Assembly (NCBI RefSeq): GCF_014779555.2
Contig: NZ_CP094357.1
Coordinates: 4,712,001 to 4,776,000, forward strand
Source: Lysobacter capsici
GTDB lineage: Bacteria; Pseudomonadota; Gammaproteobacteria; Xanthomonadales; Xanthomonadaceae
Length of the DNA stretch: 64,000 nucleotides
Direction: 5' to 3'
Positions 59,530-64,000 of the stretch are shown piece after piece (the first letter of the stretch is position 1; every line of letters begins with the position of its first letter). The translations under genes and the position numbers were made by a program. The notes beneath the pieces were generated by a model. It was not told the DNA's origin. It saw only the letters and a program-made list of their open reading frames with translations, and did no database searches.

Positions 59530-60690
59530 TTAGTCCCGCAACAGGATCAAGCGCCATGCGGAAATCACCCGAGCCGCCGCCAAATGCTCGGTGAAGTAAG
59601 CACGTGCCTGTTGGGCCAGAGAATATCTGTGGCGAGAATCGTCGGCGAGTGACGTCAGTGCCCGTGACAGTTCAATCCCATCCGCGGTGTCTATAGCCAC
59701 CAGCGGCGGGGGCGGCGCTCCGTTCGGCAGCGACATCTTGCCCTGACTGATAACAGCTCGTCCCGCGGCGAAATACATATACAGCTTGAACGGCAGAACC
59801 CGCGCGGCCTTACCGTCCCCTCCGAATATACCCAGGCAGATATCGGCATCGGCGACCTCCGTCGCCACGGCTTCCAACGATTGCCATTGCCGAACCCAAC
59901 TCACTCGCCCGGAGCCGTGCTCGGCGATGAAGTCATTCAACGCCGGGCCAAGCTGGCCGTCACCAATGAATCGAAAGTGGAAACGACAACTTTGCCGATC
60001 ATCGCTCAACAGTCTATGGATCGCCGCCAAGATCGTCGGAACGCCATGCAACGGAATTAACGTACCCACGAACAGCACTCGCAGCGGTTCGCCTCGCTCA
60101 TGTACGCCGGATGGCACGGCTAAAAAAGGAGCTTCATCGATAGCCAATGGCAATGATCGCACTTGATTTGGCTGCAATGCGAAGTCGTCGATCATCGCAA
60201 GCCGATTGGCCTCAGTATCCACCAAGACCATGGATGCAGCGCGCAGGGCGCGGGCTTCGAAGCGCCTGATCCATAGTGAGGCAGCAGAGCCGCCACCTGT
60301 TCGATCGCGATCACGAAACATCGAATCCCATATCGAGATATAGGCGTCCACAATGCAATAAGGACGCACGCGCCTGGGCAGCCACGAGGCCAGCCACATG
60401 AAAAAGACACTGGGATAAGGCACGTACACGGGAATATTCCTGCCGCGTACCGCGCAGAGCACTCGTACCAAGCTGAGCAAATTGCCTGCACCCAGCCCTA
60501 CTAGCGCCCGCAATTTTTTTGGCGGTGAAAGATGGCGTAGTGTCCACAGATGCAATTGCGGAGGCAATACCCGACCGAGATCGCGAATTCGTACTACCTC
60601 ATGGGCTTGCAGCAGCCTTAAAGTCTGCTCGGCATTGGGATAGCCCGACCCCGATGCACGCAAGCCGCCAACGATCAAGGTCTGCGTCAT
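59530..60690 (-). CDS. Glycosyltransferase, GT4-like
   Basis: A 386-residue probably peripheral membrane glycosyltransferase with GT-B fold. N-terminal MTQTLIVGGLRASGSGYPNA and later LRVLFVGTLIPLHGVPTILA (start of the C-terminal Rossmann domain), FRFIGDGQLGPALNDFIAEH and VADADICLGIFGGDGKAARV then LPFKLYMYFAAGRAVIS are typical GT4 blocks, although the usual E-x7-E region is altered (FGGDGKAARVLPFK). The ATG at 60690 overlaps the upstream stop as ATGA. It is last in a four-gene overlapping cassette that runs toward the pilin glycosyltransferase candidate. Donor and acceptor sugars unknown. Confidence 0.82.
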   Translation of the reverse strand: MTQTLIVGGLRASGSGYPNAEQTLRLLQAHEVVRIRDLGRVLPPQLHLWTLRHLSPPKKLRALVGLGAGNLLSLVRVLCAVRGRNIPVYVPYPSVFFMWLASWLPRRVRPYCIVDAYISIWDSMFRDRDRTGGGSAASLWIRRFEARALRAASMVLVDTEANRLAMIDDFALQPNQVRSLPLAIDEAPFLAVPSGVHERGEPLRVLFVGTLIPLHGVPTILAAIHRLLSDDRQSCRFHFRFIGDGQLGPALNDFIAEHGSGRVSWVRQWQSLEAVATEVADADICLGIFGGDGKAARVLPFKLYMYFAAGRAVISQGKMSLPNGAPPPPLVAIDTADGIELSRALTSLADDSRHRYSLAQQARAYFTEHLAAARVISAWRLILLRD

Positions 60691-61547
60691 CGCACAGCTC
60701 CGGCACGACGCAGCAATACATGACCAACCAAAGTCCCAAAACATTCGCTGAGCAGAATCAAAGCTCTTGCTGAAGCAACCCCCGCCAGGACCGTGCTTGC
60801 CTGGGTGGCGCTGGACATCGAGGCAATCACCGATTCGCGCACACCCAGACCGCCGGGCACCATAATCGCGAGTACGCCGGCAACTGTGCCGGCGAAGAGT
60901 GCCTGGATGAAAGTCAGTGTGCTGGCGGGCTCGACCAGTAACACATAGGCACCCGCATAAGGCGCCATCGCAAAGGTATAGCCGAGCAATGACGCACTCA
61001 GAGGGACGATTCTCACTCCGATGCGATTGCGCACCGCCCAGGCTGCCGACAGCAAGACACCGATGCCTAATACTGCAGCCAAGCCGATCCATACGGCATA
61101 GTCGGCTCGGCTCATCAAAGCAGATGCCGCCAAGGCGATCGCGGCACAGATCAATAACGAGAACCCCTGCTCCAGCACACCGACGATCACCGTCGTCCGC
61201 GGAGCGATACCGAATTCCGACAACATCAGTCCACGGCCGAGAATATGGCCGATGCCGACTGGCACGTATTTGGCGAGCAAGGTCGCCAGCCACACCCCAC
61301 TCAATCGTAAGCCCGCAGTGCTGACGCCGAACGCCCGATTGGCCAATGCAAACGCGGCTGCGTTGAGGACCAGGGAGAGCGTGAACAGCAAAAACGCCAG
61401 CGCTAGCCGGCTTGGATCAATGACATAAATCGCTTGCAGAAACTGCGGCCCCTGCACGCCCAGGTAGTGCGCAGCGAACACCAATGCCGCCACGGCCAGC
61501 GCATATCCCAGGCTCAGGCGCCAATACTTGCCCGAATCAGCCGCCAT
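60687..61547 (-). CDS. YbhN/AglD-like multi-pass membrane protein (UPF0104)
   Basis: A 286-residue integral membrane protein of the lysylphosphatidylglycerol synthase transmembrane/UPF0104 family with about eight helices. The signature is the C-terminal AIMVPGGLGVRESVIASM; other blocks are YVPVGIGHILGRGLMLSEFG. Family members are often encoded beside polyprenyl-phosphate sugar synthases and are suggested to help lipid-linked sugar flipping, though that is not proven. It overlaps the methyltransferase gene upstream and the GT4 gene downstream. In this cassette it could move a lipid-linked sugar across the inner membrane. Confidence 0.85.
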   Translation of the reverse strand: MAADSGKYWRLSLGYALAVAALVFAAHYLGVQGPQFLQAIYVIDPSRLALAFLLFTLSLVLNAAAFALANRAFGVSTAGLRLSGVWLATLLAKYVPVGIGHILGRGLMLSEFGIAPRTTVIVGVLEQGFSLLICAAIALAASALMSRADYAVWIGLAAVLGIGVLLSAAWAVRNRIGVRIVPLSASLLGYTFAMAPYAGAYVLLVEPASTLTFIQALFAGTVAGVLAIMVPGGLGVRESVIASMSSATQASTVLAGVASARALILLSECFGTLVGHVLLRRAGAVR

Positions 61548-62238
61548 GGTCGTGATCGGCCCGCACCCAGCGGTGCAAATACTGGAACGTCACGAATCCG
61601 CGGAACGGCCAGAAATCCAGGCACTTGGCCGGCACCAGACTCCAGGCCTTGGATTCGATCAGGCGCACATTCCTGCGTTCACTACGTGGTTCCAGGCCGG
61701 CCGACCGGCCAAGGCGGATGATGTCGTCCCGCGCGAAAAATCGTAGATGTGTTCGATCGTGGATGCCGCGATCGCGTGCCGGCCACGTGCCCAGTAATCC
61801 CAGTGCAAGGAAGGTCGAGAGATGGCGAACGTTCGGGATGCTGGTAATTACGCATCCGCCGTCAGCCAAGCGCTGCGTCAGCGCCTTCAACACCGTTAAA
61901 GGTTCAGCCAGATGCTCGAGTACATCGGCGCAGATAATCGCGTCGAATAGATCTTGCGCGGCCAGCTCGCGGACGGTTTCGAGGTCGTCGATCCGCCCCT
62001 GCAGGATTTCGTCCAGATTTTCACGCGCGTGTGCCGCGAGCTCCGGCGATGGCTCGACCCCGATCACGCGGGCGTGAGGGCAACGTTCGCGTATTAACGC
62101 TGCGCTCATTCCGGCGCCGCAGCCCACGTCCAGTACCCTCTTGCTTTCGCGCGGAAGCAAGCGCACGACATCGGGGCGAGCGCCTGAGTAGCCACGAAAA
62201 TGGCTACGCAGTCCGCCACGAGCCTGTGCTAACGCCAT
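61537..62238 (-). CDS. Class I SAM-dependent methyltransferase
   Basis: A 233-residue enzyme with motif I VLDVGCGAGMSAALI near residues 35-49, an acidic end of beta-2 (VIGVEPSPELAAHAR), and the motif DAIICADVLEHLAEPLTVLK. The C-terminal part (DRTHLRFFARDDIIRL) matches the UbiG-like sugar/lipid methyltransferases commonly found in glycan loci. The start ATG 62238 overlaps the GT2 gene by 10 bases and its end overlaps the YbhN-like gene by 11 bases. A methyl transfer to a sugar is inferred from the neighbours, not from the protein. Confidence 0.85.
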   Translation of the reverse strand: MALAQARGGLRSHFRGYSGARPDVVRLLPRESKRVLDVGCGAGMSAALIRERCPHARVIGVEPSPELAAHARENLDEILQGRIDDLETVRELAAQDLFDAIICADVLEHLAEPLTVLKALTQRLADGGCVITSIPNVRHLSTFLALGLLGTWPARDRGIHDRTHLRFFARDDIIRLGRSAGLEPRSERRNVRLIESKAWSLVPAKCLDFWPFRGFVTFQYLHRWVRADHDHGG

Positions 62239-63122
62239 TCCGGCTTCTCGTCCGGATCGATCCCGGCGTCCCGCCCATGCAGGTAGGTCAAGCCGGTGAT
62301 CTGCTCGGACACCAGGCCGATCAGAAATACGATCACCGCCGCGCTGAGCATCAACGCGCTCATATTAGTGAATCGCCCCTCGGTCGCGAAGGTCCAGGCG
62401 TAGTGCCCCAATCCCAGCAACGCAAAGCCGACCGCCGTCGGCGCGAACAGCTTGAGCGGCGAATACAGCGTGGCGATCTTGAAGATGATCAACAAAAAAC
62501 GCACACCGTCACGCAGGGGCCGGATATGGCTGTTGGTGCCGACCCGGCGTGAGACCTCGATCGGCACGTAGGTCACCGGATAGGCACTGCGGAAGAACGC
62601 CATCGTGCTGGTCGTGGGGTAGCTGAAACCGTTCGGCAGCAAATGCAGGAATTCGCGGAACTTGGCCGCGCGCACGGCGCGGAAGCCCGAGGTCAGGTCT
62701 TGGACCTTGTGCCCGGTCATCCAACTGGCCAGCCGGTTATACAGCGCGTTGGCCGCGCCGCGGCCGACACTGGCCTGGCCGCCCGAATTACGGGCGCCCA
62801 CGGCCATGTCGTAGCCATGGTTGAGCCGTTCCAGCAGCAGCGAAATATGCGCCGGGTCGTGCTGGCCGTCGGCGTCCATGAACACGATGACCTCACCCGA
62901 CGCCGCGCGCGCGCCGCGCTTGATCGCCGCGCCGTTGCCCATCGAGTACGGCGAGGAGAGCACGCGGGCGCCCAGTTCAGCCGCGATCGCCGCGGTATCG
63001 TCGGTCGAGCCGTCGTCCACCACGATGACCTCGGCCGACGGAAATGCCTGGCGCAATGCCGGCAACGTGCGCCGGAGCCCCTCCGACTCGTTCTTGGCCG
63101 GTAAAACAATTGATACGTGCAT
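62229..63122 (-). CDS. Family 2 glycosyltransferase, polyprenyl-phosphate sugar synthase-like
   Basis: A 297-residue GT-A enzyme: MHVSIVLPAKNESEGLRRTL, VIVVDDGSTDDTAAIAAELG, GEVIVFMDADGQHDPAHISL (DxD motif MDADGQHD), and QDLTSGFRAVRAAKF. Two C-terminal membrane helices (about 225-265) follow. This architecture is that of DPM1/GtrB-like enzymes that load a sugar on polyprenyl phosphate for GT-C transferases. The ATG at 63122 starts the cassette; pilB diverges from it with a 135-base spacer that must hold both promoters. It would supply the donor for the GT-C protein at 56912, but that link is inference. Confidence 0.88.
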   Translation of the reverse strand: MHVSIVLPAKNESEGLRRTLPALRQAFPSAEVIVVDDGSTDDTAAIAAELGARVLSSPYSMGNGAAIKRGARAASGEVIVFMDADGQHDPAHISLLLERLNHGYDMAVGARNSGGQASVGRGAANALYNRLASWMTGHKVQDLTSGFRAVRAAKFREFLHLLPNGFSYPTTSTMAFFRSAYPVTYVPIEVSRRVGTNSHIRPLRDGVRFLLIIFKIATLYSPLKLFAPTAVGFALLGLGHYAWTFATEGRFTNMSALMLSAAVIVFLIGLVSEQITGLTYLHGRDAGIDPDEKPEWR

Positions 63123-63257
63123 GCCACCTCCCCGGGAGCGCAGAATAGCCTGTCCTCAACGCAGTCGACACCGCCCATCCGCGGAATAGCGACAGCGGTC
63201 AGCTCGCCAAGAGCTGAGATTGAGGTAAAGTCAGGGTGGGGAAAACTGAGGGATGTA

Positions 63258-64000
63258 ATGTCCACTGTCGCGACCGCCAACTTGGTGGGAATCACCGGCA
63301 TTGCCCGGCGTTTGGTCATGGATGGGGCTCTGGACGAGGTCAGGGCGCGCGAAGCCATGACCGCCGCCAGCGCCGAACGCAAGCCGCTGGCCTCCTATCT
63401 GGCCGAACACCGCCTGGCCACTCCGGCCCAGCTCGCCGCCGCCAACTCGATCGAGTTCGGCGTGCCGCTGTTCGACCCGAGCACCATGGATCCGGGCCAG
63501 GCCCCGATCCGGGCGATCAGCGAAGAGCTGATCCGCAAGCACAACGCCTTGCCGCTGTTCAAGCGCGGCAACAAGCTGTTCATCGGCCTGGCCGATCCGA
63601 CCAACACCAAGGCCCTGGACGAGATCAAGTTCCAGACCAATGCCGCGGTCGAGGCGATCTTGGTCGATGAGGAACTGATCCGCCGCACCCTGGACCGCTG
63701 GCTGGAGACCTCCGACGCCCTCGGCGACGCGGTCGGCGACGGCGAGGGCCTGGACAACCTGGAGATCGGCAAGGACGACGACCTCAACACCACCAGCGAC
63801 ACCGGCATCGACGCCAAGGGCGACGACACCCCGGTGGTCAAGTTCATCAACAAGGTGCTGGTCGACGCGATCCGCCGCGGCGCGTCCGACATCCATTTCG
63901 AACCCTACGAAACCGACTACCGGGTGCGCCTGCGCATCGACGGCCTGCTCAAGCAGGTCGCCAAGGTGCCGAACAAGCTGCATCCGCGCATCGCCGCGCG
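63258..64000 (+). CDS. pilB: Type IV pilus assembly ATPase PilB (cut by window edge)
   Basis: Hexameric motor ATPase that polymerises the pilus at the inner membrane. The first 247 or so residues are here: an MshEN-like N-terminal domain starting MSTVATANLVGITGIARRLV (LFDPSTMDPGQAPIRAISEE; HNALPLFKRGNKLFIGLADP), a variable linker (LGDAVGDGEGLDNLEIGKDD), and the start of the secretion ATPase domain with VVKFINKVLVDAIRRGASDI and HFEPYETDYRVRLRIDG. The Walker motifs lie beyond base 64000. GAGGGAT lies just before the ATG at 63258. pilC and pilD are not in the window and presumably follow. Confidence 0.97.
   Translation, partial: MSTVATANLVGITGIARRLVMDGALDEVRAREAMTAASAERKPLASYLAEHRLATPAQLAAANSIEFGVPLFDPSTMDPGQAPIRAISEELIRKHNALPLFKRGNKLFIGLADPTNTKALDEIKFQTNAAVEAILVDEELIRRTLDRWLETSDALGDAVGDGEGLDNLEIGKDDDLNTTSDTGIDAKGDDTPVVKFINKVLVDAIRRGASDIHFEPYETDYRVRLRIDGLLKQVAKVPNKLHPRIAA

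Overview
This is a GC-rich chromosomal segment from a gammaproteobacterium of the Xanthomonadaceae, most likely Lysobacter or a close relative. That placement is inferred from very high GC, the many dispersed palindromic repeats (GTAGGAGCGGCGCAAGCC type, CATTCCCGCGAACGCGGG type, CGGGAATCGGGAATGGGG type), large TonB-dependent receptors, and the gene orders sucCD/pilSR and btuB-cobOBDQUTCS. No species call can be proven from the sequence alone. There is no sign of a plasmid, prophage, IS element or CRISPR array.

Layout. 1-6.3 kb: 5' part of aspS, an FmdB zinc-ribbon protein, a Slp-like lipoprotein, a large secreted protein of unknown function and a YheS-type ABC-F ATPase, all on the minus strand. 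6.5-14.0 kb: a TonB-dependent receptor, an alpha/beta hydrolase, the YbaL-type antiporter, YceH and an AraC/GyrI regulator. 14.1-26.4 kb: a minus-strand cobalamin operon, riboswitch-btuB-two paralogous membrane proteins-cobO-cobB-cbiB-cobD-cobQ-cobU-cobT-cobC-cobS, most genes overlapping or closely spaced. It holds late-pathway and nucleotide-loop genes but no corrin-ring genes, so it reads as a corrinoid uptake and remodelling unit. 26.6-39.5 kb: an atypical SDR, a second TonB receptor closely similar to the first, a secreted amidohydrolase, two small lipoproteins lying between duplication scars, clpB with a sigma-32-type promoter, and a YidB-like/OmpA fusion. 39.7-51.4 kb: housekeeping genes (gloA, an NCS2 permease, rluD-pgeF operon, bamD, nadE, sucCD) with repeat-rich spacers.

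51.7-64 kb: type IV pilus region. pilS-pilR are followed by two pilin genes, each with a good sigma-54 (GG-N10-GC) promoter match, a GT-C membrane protein with helical C-terminal repeats, and a convergent, overlapping four-gene cassette (family 2 glycosyltransferase, methyltransferase, YbhN-like membrane protein, family 4 glycosyltransferase) before pilB. The stretch from the second pilin to the methyltransferase is visibly poorer in G+C and uses more varied codons than its surroundings. It is the best candidate in the window for an undescribed system: a pilin glycosylation locus built into the pil cluster.

The other mechanistically rich site is the btuB leader. The ribosome-binding region repeats a B12-box-like sequence, and an intervening complement can pair with either the true B12 box or the ribosome-binding region, which suggests a simple translational switch.
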